Position numbers and translations under genes: made by a program. From assembly GCF_008831285.2 (NCBI RefSeq), contig NC_045147.1, positions 5,434,334-5,498,333 of the forward strand: 64,000 nucleotides of DNA, read 5' to 3'. Every line of letters begins with the position of its first letter. Position 1 is the stretch's first letter. Below the pieces are notes generated by a model that saw only the letters and a list, made by a program, of their open reading frames with translations, was not told the DNA's origin and made no database searches. The stretch is from Nymphaea colorata. Lineage: Eukaryota > Streptophyta > Magnoliopsida > Nymphaeales > Nymphaeaceae. Shown piece by piece: positions 10,732 to 22,017 of this stretch.

Positions 10732-11735
10732 TTGGTGTATGCACTAAAGGCTAAACGATTGTTAGAAAATGAGAATGTTACATTCTTGGTCAACATGTTG
10801 ACCAATGAGACTGAGCCAGTGAAGTTACAGGATGTTGCCACTATGAGTGAGCACCCCGATGTGTTCCTGAAAGAGCTATCGAGTTTGCCTCCAACACAAG
10901 AAGTTGAATTCAAGATAGAGTTGTTGTCAGGGACAACTCCTATTTCTAAGGCACCATACCGAATGGCACCAGCAGAGTTAGAAGAATTGAAGAAGCAATT
11001 GCAGGAGATCTTAAATAAGGGCTTCATCCGACCTAGTGTGTCACCTTGGGGAGCTCCTGTGTTGTTTGTTAAGAAGAAAGATGAGACAATGCGTTTGTGT
11101 ATAGACTACCGCATGTTGAATCAAGTCACCATCAAGAATAAGTATCCACTTCCTAAGATTGAAGATTTGTTTGATCAGCTTAAGAATGCAAAGGTATTCT
11201 CCAAGATCGATCTAAGGACAAGTTGTCATCAACTCTTGATACGAGAGGAAAATGTTTCTAAGACTGCTTTTCAAACTAGATATGGGCATTATGAATTCAG
11301 GGTCATGCCTTTTGGGTTGATCAATGCTCTAGCAGTGTTTATGGACCTCATGAATCGGGTTTTCCAAGACTACTTGGATTGATTTGTTATTGTTTTGTTG
11401 ATAACATTTTGGTGTACTCAGATAGTGAAGCAGAACACAGAGATCACTTAAGGAGTATGTTGGGTATTTTGCGCAAGCATAAGTTATATGTCAAGTACTC
11501 AAAATGTGAATTTTAGTTAAAGAGGGTAAACTTCCTTGGTCATGTGATTTTGAAGGATGGAATTTTCGTTGATCCGGTCAAGGTGTTGGCTGTATAGGAC
11601 TGGAGGACGCCATGCAGCGTAACTAAAGTTGGAAGCTATTTGGGATTGGCTAGATACTATCGTAGGTTCATACAAGACTTTTTGAAAATAGCTTCACCCA
11701 TGACTAAGCTATTGAAAAAAAGGGGTGAAGTGTCC
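10732..11735 (+). pseudogene. Element T2 reverse transcriptase, broken
   Basis: An open part (10732-11382) covers the RT N-terminus: [29 protein letters not shown], a [15 protein letters not shown] block, [13 protein letters not shown] (catalytic motif A Asp present; the usual S-G-Y is T-S-C) and [11 protein letters not shown] stop at 11380-11382 then breaks it just before the catalytic Y/F-x-D-D motif, which survives only out of frame and mutated near 11395-11410. LGHVILKDGIFVDP and YYRRFI continue with stops to about 11735. RNase H should follow but is absent. Confidence 0.88.
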
Positions 11736-12704
11736 GTTAATTGGTGAAGCTCACAAATCCAAAATTGCTATACACCATGCAAAGATGTTTCAAGATATGA
11801 AAAGAAATTTTTGGTGGCCTGGAATGAAGCGTGAAATTTCAGAATATGTAGTGAAGTGCTTAATCTGCCAGCGGGTCAAGGCGAAGCATCAATGATCAGG
11901 AGGCTTGTTACAGACAACGGATAGATATTCCAGTGCGGAAATGGGAGGACACGTTGCGTGCCTGTGTGTTAGACTAGAAAGGAGAATGGGATAAACATGT
12001 GAGATTGGCTGAATTTGCATATAGTAACAGTTACCACTTTAGCATTGGGATGACGCCTTTTGAGGCCTTGTATGGAAGGCCATGTAGATCGCCAGCTTGT
12101 TGGACCGAATTGGGTGATAGCAAGATCGAGAACCCTTTAGTATTGCAACACTACAATGACCAAATGCAATTGATAAAGAAAAAATTGTTGACTGCATAGA
12201 GTAGACAAAAAGTTATGCCAATATTCAACATAGAGAGTTGGCTTTTGAGGTTGGTGATCATGTGTTGAGTTGGCTTTCGAGGTTAGTGATCAGGTGTTCT
12301 TGAAGATTTTACCTACTAAAAGTGTTTTTCGATTTGGTATTAAAGGAAAGTTGAGCCCGACGTTCATTGAAACTTTTGAGATATTAGAAAAGATTAGAGA
12401 GGTGACATATAAATTGGCACTACCACCTAATTTGAGTCATGTTCATGATATTTTCCATGTTTCCATGCTTCAAAAATATGTACTAGATCTTGCACATGTG
12501 ATTGATTTTCAAAGTATTCAGGTGCAAGATGATTTGACAATAGAAGAAAAACCTATTAGAGTTGTGGATCAAAGAGAGCAAGTGCTTCGCACGAAGAGAA
12601 TTCCCTTAGAGAAAGTGGAATGGCAATACCATGGGTTGAAGGAGAGTACACGGGAACTCGAAGAGGATATGCGAAAGAAGTATCCACATCTGTTTATGCT
12701 TTGA
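11736..12704 (+). pseudogene. Element T2 integrase ends with catalytic core deleted
   Basis: 11740-11900 carries the zinc-binding end (GEAHKSK-, KCLICQRVKAKHQ in changing frames). At about 11940 the sequence jumps to the region after the catalytic core, then to LAEFAYSNSYHFSIGMTPFE (11999 onward). A 40-bp partial duplication (GAGTTGGCTTT...GAGGTT...GTGATCA, 12234-12290) precedes the open tail at 12270-12704, which ends in the chromodomain-like HGLKESTRELEEDMRKKYPH. The D-D-E core is missing, so integration activity is not possible from this copy. Confidence 0.85.
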
Positions 12705-12739
12705 GGTATGATCTAAATTTTGAGGATGAAATTTTAATT

Positions 12740-12752
12740 AAGGAGGGTAGGA
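12740..12752 (+). promoter_or_regulatory. Polypurine tract of element T2
   Basis: AAGGAGGGTAGGA directly before the 3' LTR. The same tract is found in reverse complement next to the LTRs at 4933 and 43348. Confidence 0.88.
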
Positions 12753-15700
12753 TGTAATGTTACTGACTTTTGGGAAAGTCGGTCGGATCAAGGTCCAAAC
12801 CCGGACCTGAGCTCCACGCGAAGAGGAGCCCGATGCCCCTTCTCTCATCTTTCCCTTTTCTCCCTCGTCTGCTTCAACGTCTCCCTTTTTTTCACTCTCT
12901 CGTCTCGTTGGGTTGCACAGAGCGCATAGAAGAAGAAGGCGGGGGATTGAGCAGCGGCAACAGAGGTTAACAGTGGTGGTGGCGGCGGCACACAGGTAAG
13001 AAACGCCGGTCCTTCCCTGTCTTTTCTTTCTCCTTCTTCTCCCTCGCCCTTCACCGCACCATTCCCTATCTTTCCCGTGTTGTTCCCCTTTTTCTGCCCC
13101 CTCTCTCTCTGCACGCTCTCTACCTCTACATTCTCTCTTGCCCTCTCGTCTCTCTCACCCTCTCTCTTCTGTCCGTCTCTCTCTGTCAGTGCCTCCCTCT
13201 ACACACGCTCTCCCTGCTAGAGCTCTCCCTCTATCCGCCTCCTCTTTTCCCCCTTTTGTCTACTCTCTCTCTCTCTCTATCTCTACCTGACCTTTCTCTC
13301 TGTCTACGCTCTTCAGCTCCCTCTTTGCCGGAGGCCCTATTCTGTGGTTGACCCTCTTGATTTCTTTTTAACTATTTTGGGGGTTGTTGGTTTGGATTAC
13401 AGTTTGGGGACACATCATTTCCCCTCATACCAGCGAGATGAAGGCTTGGGAGTTGACGACGACAGTTGATTTTGGTTGTTTGGGGGATCACTCGAACTGG
13501 TGAGGTGGCTGCCGGGAGGACTACAACAGCTAAGACTTTGAAATTGGGGTGAGCAAGGCCTAATTGAGCCTAGATTGTTGTATATTTGTTGTTGGAGCAT
13601 GTATAATTATTAATAGAGCATGCTAGATTTTGGATTTGATGAATTAGGATGTTTGTTAACGACGTTACTATTTTGGGGAAGGACTAGGACTCATGTGGAA
13701 GGACGATGATCCATGTCTACATTGATCTTATAAGCATGATGGGTTGATTTTCGAAGCAATTAGGAAACATGGTAGAGATTGTATTGTTGTGGAGAACATT
13801 AGAATCATTTTAGTAAGCTTGAGAAATATGTTTCTATTAATGTGCATATACGTTGTATATTGAGAATCCTATGGTGGGGAAGACACCCCAACTAAGGAAA
13901 ACAAGTGAGAATCGTACATATGATAAGTCAAATACAAGTTTTGAGTTCTAATCGTTGGTGGCAACCTCGAGGGTTGGGATGAGACATTCTGGAGGGCTTT
14001 GCGGGTCGACACCCTCTTGAGGCGATGACATGCCTCAATGATTGTATTTTCAGGTTGGTATAAATTGAAAAAACGAGTAGAGAAATTATCATTTGATTAT
14101 GTTTGCAGGTACACCAGGCACGTCAAGTAAGCCTTGAGCAACGTGAGTTGTAGTTCGAGGTGTTTAGTGGATGCGCGACAAGTATGGCGACATTCCAGAC
14201 AAATCCCTGCCTGGGGCCAACGTGTGAATGCGTGTTCCTAGGATCGTGGGATCCTAAGATTGCGATGTGATTGAATGATTGTTTTATGAGTGAATGTATG
14301 TATGCATGCAAATGATTTGATATATGATAAGATTTGTTTTGAAAAGCTATTAAAATCTCGTTTTGAAAATTGTTACGCATTTGCATGTGCATGTGCATGC
14401 TACAATTGATAACTGTTTAGGACATATGAGGTGGGGTATCGAGTCGAGTGTCTACTCGACCCCGATTGTGCATTAGAGAGCATCATAGAATGATAATTGT
14501 ATTGAGCCATCACGGATCGAGACTACTCTCCAGGATTTGGCTAAGATTTGAAAGATGTGAATGATGTGTTTGATAAGATGTAAATGCTTATGAATGTGAA
14601 TGTTGTGATTTGTTGCATATGCATTGCTGTGGGCAATGATTCAAGTGAATGAATTGGAGGGTAGTTGTACCCGTACAATATGATGGCTAGCTAAGAATGT
14701 AATGATGTGTATGGCCCTCGTGTGGAGGCAATTTGGAGGTGTGGGTGCACTCGTGAAGTGTAACAACCTCATGAGCTAGCCAATCATTTTGTGAATGTGC
14801 TATTATAATGATAATAATGAAAAAATAAGAAATGAGAGGCCAGTGGGATGTGGTTATGTGTTTCGGAGTTGTCCTGCCTTCGCCACTGATTCCACCTATT
14901 CGGAGCACAAGCGGTGCAAGGCCCTAGTGTACTATTGTGTGATGTGCTTGGAGCATTAGGATCCCGCCTTCCCAACCTGAGTATCTCTCCTTGAAATTTA
15001 CACACCCATGGATGAGTGCTCTACCGCTGCAGTAGGAATGGATCAATACTGTTATGGGCCACCACGGGGGTTGTCTCTCTACTGTAGGATGCCCATGGTG
15101 TGCATGTGCATGTGTTTGCACCCACAGGAACTGTCAATTCACTAAATCTAATGAAAATGAAAATATGTGAATGAAATGTATGTGATTGATGTGCATGTGA
15201 ATCGAAATTGTGATATTGTGGCCTTTGCATGTTGTGGTATATGTGAAGGACTTCTTGACAAGTTATGTGATTGTGTGCTCTACTACAATATGATAATAAA
15301 TTGTTTCATAGTTAAAGTAAATGAGAAGAATGTGATTATGAATTATGTTGAGTTTGGCCATTAAGTGACCTTTACATATTGTTGTGTGAATGAAGTGAAT
15401 AAGAATGATAGGTTTATGCAAGAGTTGCATGTGATTTGTGAATGTGCTATGGTGGCCATCAAGTGGCCTATACATGTCCTGGTATATGTGAGAGGCTTTT
15501 ATGTCATGTCATGGAAAAGTATGCCCCATCACGACATGATAGTGATTGTTTATTTTGAAATTGTTATATCCCACATTTGAGCCCTCACCGTAGAGGGTTA
15601 GAGATTTTTCTGACTTGCAGCCATACTGCGAAGGCTAAGCCTTTAGTTGTTTCTTTTTTCAGGTTTTGGCGGACTCGAGGCAGCAGGTTGATCAAATGGC

Positions 15701-15991
15701 TTCACTCACATCTTACTAGGGAGGTTTTGGTTCTTTGGTAGTGCTGGTGCGTCATGATTTGGTCTTTTTGATGTCTTAATTTTTTTAGGCATGAAAGTTG
15801 TGGTTTGGGGCATTTTTGTCATACATATAGATGTGATTTTGTATGAGTTGAAATTGTTATATAAATGAAGGTTTGCCCCATTGTTTTGAATGACATAGTT
15901 TCCTCCTTTTTGAATTGTTGTGTAGTCGCACCTCAATGCTTTATGTTTAGAAAAAAAAATTTGTTTGAGGGTCAAGAGGTTGGGGTGTACA
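12753..15991 (+). repeat. 3' LTR of element T2, full length
   Basis: 3239 bp, TGTAATGTTACTG ... GGTTGGGGTGTACA. It begins after the polypurine tract and ends at the tatac duplication. It is the only uninterrupted plus-strand family T LTR here, so it shows what the 5' LTR has lost. It includes a CT-rich segment (13080-13330) typical of a transcribed leader, and AT-rich sequence with no coding content. Confidence 0.9.
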
Positions 15992-15996
15992 TATAC
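15992..15996. other. Target-site duplication (tatac), right copy, of element T2
   Basis: Matches 5760-5764. Integrase sequence of element T1 resumes immediately after it. Confidence 0.88.
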
Positions 15997-16357
15997 TTAG
16001 CTTAAGCTTGGTACCTAATGCCTTTTGCAATTATCCACAAATCCTAGAGGTAAAACGTGGATCTCGATCCGCAATAATAGACTTTGGCACTCCATGCAAT
16101 CTCACTATCTCTCCAATATATAACTCTGCGAGACTTTCTAAAGATTGACTGATTCTGATTGACAGAAAATGAGCGGATTTCGTAAGTCGATCAACAATCA
16201 CCCATATGTCATCATGTTGTCTTCTGGTGTGAGGCAAACCATCCACAAAATCCATCATAATGTCCTTCCATTTTCACACTGGAATATCTATCCGCTGTAA
16301 CAAGCCTCCTGGTTGTTGATGCTCTGCCTTGACTCACTGGCAGACTAAGCACTGTTT
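15997..16357 (-). pseudogene. Element T1 integrase core, right part
   Basis: Minus-strand frame shows [11 protein letters not shown] (first catalytic Asp), [30 protein letters not shown] (second catalytic Asp), preceded by the zinc-binding C-L-V-C-Q and HQQPGGLLQ segment. The element ends near 16357, where Copia B sequence begins. The core itself looks well kept; only the insertion at 5765 and the truncation disable it. Confidence 0.88.
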
Positions 16358-16389
16358 ATGGAAGGACACTGGAATATCAAATCCTAATG

Positions 16390-18069
16390 CTACATCTTCC
16401 CCGGATGACCCAAGTCATGCTCAAGAGGAGTCAATTGAAAAGGAGTTTCAGACAGAAGTTGCTAATGAAGAGCTACCCATCGCCCTTAGGAAGGGTGTCG
16501 TTAGGAAGGGTGTCAAGTCATGTACTCAACACCCTATTGGTAACTTCATATCATAATCTAATATGAGCAAGGACTACAAATGTTTTTTTATCATCACTTT
16601 CTTTGGCTATGATTCTCAGGACTGAAGCTGAGGCTTAGAGTGATTCCAAGTGGACTCATGCAATGCAATAAGAGTTGGAAGCTCTGAACAGAAACAAAAT
16701 GTGGGAGGTGGTAAACATCCCTGAAGCGGCTCATCTGATTGGATCCAAATATGTTTACACCATTAAGTACAAACCAGTGGGAGTGTTGATAGGTACGAAG
16801 CTTGTCTTGTTGCCAAGAGGTTTAGTCAGAAATATGGAATTGATTATTTTAGACCTTTGCTCCTGTTGCAAAGATGAAGACCATTAGAGTCATTATCTCT
16901 CTATCAGTGATAAAGGAGTGGAAGATGTATGCATGTGTATGCCCCCAGGATATAAGAAACTGGGAAAATACTGTAAACTGAGGAAAGCTTTATATGGACT
17001 CAAACAATTTTCTCGAGCATGGTTTCAACTGTCTCAAACTAGTTATGAGACATCATGGTTATAAACAAGGAAATGGAGATCAAACTCTCTTTGTGAAGAA
17101 GAAGGAGCATAAAGTTACTTTGTTATTAGTTTATGTTGATGATATGATTGTTACAAATAATGATGAAGACGAAATAACAAAATTAAAGGAGCTACTAGAT
17201 GTCGAGTTTGATCTTAAGGACCTTAGCAAGCTGAGATATTTTTTTGGTATTGAAATTGCTAGGTCTGGCACGAGCCTTGTGCTGAATCAACGAAAGTACA
17301 CTTTAGACTTGTTAAAGGAGACAAGAAAATTGGGATGTAGACATGCTTCCACTCCTCTAGATGCTGGACACAAGCTCAGTATTAAAGATCGAAAACCTCT
17401 GTGTGAAGAGGCCAGTGGAACGTATCAATGTCTGGTTGGAAAGCTTGTGAATGTGCTGAGTCAGTTCATGAATGCTCCAATGGATGCTCACTTGAGGGTT
17501 GTCGATAGGATCTTGTGCTATTGAAGTGGAATCCCGACAAGGGGGTCCTGTATGTTAGGCAAGGCCCTCTCGAGATTGAGGGGTATTCTGATGCTGACTG
17601 GGTAGGCTGTGTTCATACTAGAAGATGCACCTCCGGCTACTATGTCTACCTGGGAGGGAATCTCATAGTATAGAGGAGCAGGAGACAAGATATTTGCTCC
17701 CGCTCTAGCGTAGAGGCTGGATACAGAGCAGTTGCTATGGGAGTGTCTGAGCTACTATGGCTAAAGGTATTATTGACTGATATTGGTATAGAGATTGAAG
17801 GACAAATGAAGATGTATTGTGATAACAAGTTAGCAATCAACTTGGCCAACAACCCTATGTTACATGACATAACAAAGCATGTTGAGATTGATCATCACTT
17901 TATCCGGGAGAAAATTAATGCTAAAGAACTGGTCCTACCATATATGAAGTCTGAAGATCAGATAGCTGATGTTTTGACTAAAGACTTGTCTTTGACATTG
18001 TTCGAGAAAAATGTATCCAAGTTAAGCATGTTTGATTTGTATGCCCAACTTGAGGGGGAGTGTTGTTGT
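16390..18069 (+). pseudogene. Copia B copy 1 RT and RNase H, deleted in RT motif A
   Basis: Begins in the linker before RT (SSPDDPSHAQEESIEKEF), then MWEVVNIPEAAHLIGSKYVY. Relative to the copy at 62304, about 50 bases are missing near 16928, removing the Q-L-D-V-K-N-x-F-L-N-G segment that holds a catalytic Asp. The second catalytic motif LLVYVDDM is intact at about 17128. RNase H follows (YSDADWVGC, then MYCDNKLAINLANNP and the H-V-E-I-D-H-H-F-I segment), with stops near 17522 and 17673 and a 36-base deletion near 17445. The frame ends QLEGEC just before the LTR. Confidence 0.88.
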
Positions 18070-18295
18070 GTTTTATTGTTTTGGATCATCGGGTCTGGGT
18101 CTGGATCTGATCCACTCTGCTGTATACCCATGTAGCTCTTTTTTTCAGTGTGTGAATGAAATATTGCAGAGAGAGAGAGAGTCTAACTACTAGTGGGCGT
18201 CAGCTCTCCTCCATCATGGTTTTTTACCTAGTTGAGGGGCTTTCCACATTAAATCTGTCTTCATTTACTGTTTTATCCATTTTTCGGTTTCTACA
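18061..18295 (+). repeat. 3' LTR of Copia B copy 1
   Basis: 235 bp, TGTTGTTGTG ... TTTCGGTTTCTACA, after the polypurine tract TGAGGGGGAG. Contains a (GA)n run at 18167-18180. Ends exactly where Copia D coding sequence (minus strand) begins. The following atatt would be the target-site duplication, but the other end is lost. Confidence 0.87.
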
Positions 18296-19026
18296 ATATT
18301 CAATAAAAATAATTCTTGCTTAAACCAAGTCCCTAATGTAATGACAACCAACTTCGATATGCTTGGTCCGTTCATGGAAGACATAATTATTGGCTATATA
18401 AGTAGCCGCTTTATTATTAGATCGCATTTTTATAGGCAATTCTATCTAAATTCCAAGACCTTCTAGCATGGCTCTCACCTAGGTGATTTTAGTGGCAGTT
18501 TGGGCTATGGCTCGATATTATAACTCTGCACCAGCCCGAGCTACAATAGTTTGCTTTTTACTTTTCCAATAGACTAAGTTACCACTAACAAAGATACAGA
18601 ATCCTGTAGTAGACTTTCTGTCATCAATAGAGCCTGCATAATCTGCGTCTGAATAAGTCTCTATTTAAAGTGAAGAACTTCTTCTAAATAATAAACCATT
18701 TCCAAGAGAACCTTTTAGAAATTTCAATAATAGCATAGCTGCATCCCAATGGGCTTTTCTTGGCTTATCCATAAACTGACTTAGGTTTTTCATAGCCAAA
18801 GATATATCAAGTTAGTAATGGTTACATATAGTAGTTTTCCAATCAGTAACTGATATGATTTGTTATCAACAGGTTCAGATTTATCATCATATAAGTGAAT
18901 ATGAGAATTCATAGGAATAGATGTTGGTTTAGTTCCAGTCATACCTCTGTCTTGTAGCAATTCAAGAACATATTTTTTTTGAGAAAGAACTAAAACTTCT
19001 TTACTTCGTGCAACTTCTATCCCCAA
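18296..19026 (-). pseudogene. Copia D RT end and RNase H
   Basis: The 18790-19026 minus frame reads MGIEVARSKEVLVLSQKKYV and LLQDRGMTGTKPTSIPMN, the standard post-catalytic part of Copia RT. Sequence toward 18296 carries the RNase H remnants DSKSTT-like, SNNKAATYIANN and HERTKHIEVGCHYIRDL, with stop codons. Ends inside RNase H. Confidence 0.82.
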
Positions 19027-19068
19027 GGAGTAACACAGAGAGCCAAGGTCTTTAGCAACAAAGTGCTG

Positions 19069-19888
19069 TTAGAGATACTTCTTTGTATCTTGTATTTCTG
19101 GCTCACTGTCATCAGTTAAAATAATGTCATCCACATTTATCACCATAGCAACCATACCTCTTAAGGTCCTTTTTATGAACAATGAATGATCTAAAGGAGA
19201 TCTATGAAACCCAAACTTGGACACAACATCACACAACTTCTGAAACCATGCTCTGGGACTCTGCTTTAGACCATATATATCCTTCTTTAACAAACATACC
19301 TTGGTACACTCTCAAAACCCGACAATTGTGCATATAAACTATTTCAGACAAATCCCCATAAAGAAATGAATTTTTGACATCTAATTGGCACATATTTCAT
19401 CCATGATGAACCGTAATAGATACAATTAGTCGTATAGTACCTAAACGTGCCACAGGAGAAAAAGTTTCAAAGAAATCAATACCATATGTTAGTGTGTAAC
19501 CTTTTGCTACCAATCATGCCTTGTATCACTCAATTGTACCATCTGAGTTATACTTGATAGTAAATACCCATTTCAAGCCAGCAATATCTGCTCCAGAAAG
19601 AGGTTCAACAAGTTGCCAAGTGTGGCGAGATATTAGAGAGTCCATCTCCTCATTCCTTGCTTGGTACCACTTAGACTCCAAAATAGCTTTTTCATGTGAA
19701 ATAGGAAATGAAATAGCTGACAAGACATCAATAAATTTAAACAATGTAATCTCCCAAATGAGATGTACTAAAAAATTTAGAAAGAGGATGAATTGCACAT
19801 TGTCTGATCCCTTTATGTAGTACAATTGGCAGTTGATCAGGATGAGAAGCATCAGTGGAACACTCAGGCATGTTATGTAATTCCACAC
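19069..19888 (-). pseudogene. Copia D reverse transcriptase
   Basis: An open N-terminal part (19526-19888) includes AISFPISHEKAILESKWYQA and WQLVEPLSGADIAGLKWVFT, then a stretch with stops. A second open part (19069-19293) shows [16 protein letters not shown] and the catalytic region VINVDDIIL (Y-V-D-D changed to N-V-D-D). The loss of the Tyr and the stops indicate inactivity. Confidence 0.85.
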
Positions 19889-20298
19889 TCAGACATGTCA
19901 TGTAATTCAGAACTACATACCTCTTGAGAGCAAGATAGTGCAGGGTCATTAGATGATGGATTCCTTCTTGAATACATAAGGGGAGGGTCTTTAAACCACG
20001 GAATGGAGGGATTTGTATAAGTGGGGGATGATATAAAAGGAAGGAACTTAAGTGGAATAGGAAGAATTGGGAGTGGAACAGAATGGGGCATCTCAGACTA
20101 TGGATATGAGGGACTTGCAAGAAAGAATGGAGAAGACTTGAAAAATGTTACATCGGCAGTGACAAACTCTCGATTAGATATAGGATCTAAGTGTCGATAG
20201 CCTTTTTTATTTTGACAGTATCCCACAAATACACATTTAGTTGCTTGCGCAGCTTGTTTATCTCGATTTGGTCCAAGTCAAGGTACAAAGCATGTGCA

Positions 20299-20820
20299 TC
20301 AAAATATACGTGGAGGTAAAGAGAACAAGGCCCTATTTGGGTAGAGAATTTGAATTAGAATCATGTTGTCTATAAAAGATGATGACATTCTATTTATTAG
20401 GTAACATGCGGTTAAGATTGCATCTCTAAAAAATTTGGAAGGCATATGAGAATGAATCATGATCATGTGGGCTACATCCAACAAATGGCGGTGTTTCTTT
20501 TCAACTACACCATTTTGTTGAGATGGGTGAGGGCAGGTAAAATGTGGCACAATACCATGAGATTTATAGAATTCAAGCAAAAAAGTAGATTTGAACTCGA
20601 GAGCATTATTAGTGTGAAAAACCTTGACACAAGAACTAAATTGAGTTTTCATTTTCAATATGAAAGATTTCAAGATACAAGGAGCTTCAGATCCGTTTTT
20701 CATAAAAAAAACCCAAGTGACTCGAGAGAAATCATCAACAATAGACAGATAATAACGAGACGACAACTGACATGGAACCCGATTAGGCCTCCAAACATCA
20801 ACATGAACTAAATCAAATAG
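20299..20820 (-). pseudogene. Copia D integrase, second catalytic Asp changed
   Basis: Open for 155 residues. YYLSIVDDFSRVTWVFFMK contains the first catalytic Asp. VFHTNNALEF corresponds to the conserved x-D-N-x-x-E-F block, and the Asp has become Asn. QQNGVVEKKHRHLLDVA keeps the catalytic Glu. Otherwise the fold is well kept. Confidence 0.86.
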
Positions 20821-21835
20821 ATTTTGGCTAGACTAAGTTTGACTCGATGGAAAAGAAGTACGACTATGCTTGGCCAATTGACAAGCATCACACTTGATAG
20901 AGGTTGTAGAGGAAATCTGAGGACATAACTACTGAAGTTTAGGGAATGATGGATAAGTCTAAGATGTCATTGGAATGCACTTGAAGGATAATCAACTAAG
21001 AATGACACCGCTTTAACAGATGTATCCAAGAAGTAGATTCCATCTCCCTCATAGCCTCCACCAACCTTCCTCCCAGTCAATAGGTCCTAAAATACACAAG
21101 TACTTGGGTCAAAAATAACTCGGCAATTAATCTCTTTAGTTAGTTTGTTTACAAATAACTAATTCTTTGGGAGTATATATCACTTCATGAACATGTAAAG
21201 ATGGAGATACATGAACAACTACATGTCCTTTTGCTGGAGATAGCCTTCCATTTGCCAATCGAACATGCCGTGAGGGATTAAATTCTGCAGGTTTGAAATA
21301 CTAACATCTCCACAAAAGTGTTTAGATGCTCCAGAATCAATTATCCAACAACCATGATAGGAAGTTCTACCTGCGGAATATGCTGAATTTGTGATAGCAG
21401 TAGAAGCCGATGAGGTAGAAGGTGTAGTATTTGATCAATGCTCCATAATTAAATCAAGTTCAGTCGGACTTTAATTGAGAGATGTATCATCTACAGAAGC
21501 AGCAATGAGATTCACCTTACGAACCATACTAATAGACTGCGTGTTTGGAGTTGAAATGGATGGGGATGTCATAGTCGATGATGCAGATGAGTTAGGTTTA
21601 CCCCTTTGTTCCAACACCTATTCTTTAAGTGGCCAAGATGACCACAATATGTGCATTGAAGTCTTCCACATTCTCCTGGACCACAACCTCTTCCTCTACC
21701 ACAAGAAGAGTATAGTGGAAGATTTTGATGTATATCACCAAACCACCAAATGGAATCTTAAGGAGGTGCGAGAAGATGAGAAGAGGAACAAGTTGCTCAA
21801 TAAAAGAGAGGGAGAAGAATAAGGGCCTTAGCATT
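20821..21835 (-). pseudogene. Copia D gag end, protease and pre-integrase
   Basis: The zinc knuckle CTYCGHLGHLKNRCW (about 21645-21690) has all four C-C-H-C ligands. The protease motif IIDSGASKHF is intact near 21325. The pre-integrase region at 20880-21170 has several frameshifts. Upstream gag (matrix/capsid part) is missing, cut near 21835. Confidence 0.78.
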
Positions 21836-22002
21836 GATGCCTGCCCCTTGTCATTACTTTAAACTAATTACACTTTAATGTTACAAATAAAATACACAAA
21901 GCAACAATAAAAATTACAAGTTTGCCACCTCCCACTATGTGTTGCGTGTAGTGAACATGAGTCGATTCTGAGGTGTGACTTGACCCAAACCATATCTTAA
22001 CA
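21836..22002 (-). repeat. 3' LTR of Copia C (-), left edge uncertain
   Basis: On the minus strand a polypurine tract (TGAGGGGGGT, 22003-22012) is followed by TGTTAAGATATGG at 22002. Downstream sequence to about 21836 is non-coding and A+T-rich. I could not find a second copy of the LTR, so the inner edge is an estimate. Confidence 0.6.
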
Positions 22003-22017
22003 ACCCCCCTCAAGTTT

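Larger units (their letters stand above)
5765..15991 (+). mobile_element. Tekay/Del-like Ty3/gypsy element T2 (+), internally deleted
   Basis: Complete outer boundaries: 5' LTR 5765-10018 (interrupted by a Copia at 6075-8575), primer-binding site 10023-10034, internal region, purine tract 12740-12752, 3' LTR 12753-15991, flanked by tatac duplications. It sits inside the integrase gene of element T1, which is of the same family and opposite orientation. The internal region is only 2.7 kb. Most of gag and protease, the RNase H domain and the integrase catalytic core are missing, so it cannot be autonomous. Confidence 0.9.
1951..16357 (-). mobile_element. Tekay/Del-like Ty3/gypsy element T1 (-), 5'-truncated and split
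   Basis: Minus-strand chromovirus. The 3' LTR (1951-4932), polypurine tract (complement of 4933-4945) and the C-terminal integrase/chromodomain-like region are on the left. The integrase core continues at 15997-16357 on the far side of an inserted element (5765-15991 plus its 5-bp target-site duplication). The integrase frame reads across when the insert is removed: the right part ends in a KALGTKLKL-like stretch, the left part resumes near the DGQSEKTIQT motif. Everything upstream of the integrase zinc-finger region (gag, protease, RT, RNase H, 5' LTR) is missing beyond 16357. The Tekay/Del assignment rests on the roughly 3-kb LTRs and the C-terminal chromodomain-like segment. Confidence 0.85.
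16358..18295 (+). mobile_element. Copia B element 1 (+), 5'-truncated
   Basis: Carries the RT and RNase H coding region, a polypurine tract (TGAGGGGGAG at 18051-18060) and a 3' LTR. Closely similar over its length to the copy at 62012-64000. The 5' LTR, gag, protease and integrase are missing. On the right it abuts minus-strand Copia D at 18296. Confidence 0.88.
18296..21835 (-). mobile_element. Copia D element (-), pol region without LTRs
   Basis: Minus-strand order from the right: gag C-terminus with zinc knuckle (C-T-Y-C-G-H-L-G-H-L-K-N-R-C, about 21645-21685), protease (CWIIDSGASKHFCGD, about 21310-21355), GAG-pre-integrase, integrase (20299-20820), RT (18960-19900) and RNase H to 18296 (HERTKHIEV, HYIRD). 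Both ends are cut: by the Copia B LTR at 18295 and near 21835 by the Copia C LTR. Many stops and frameshifts. Confidence 0.87.
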
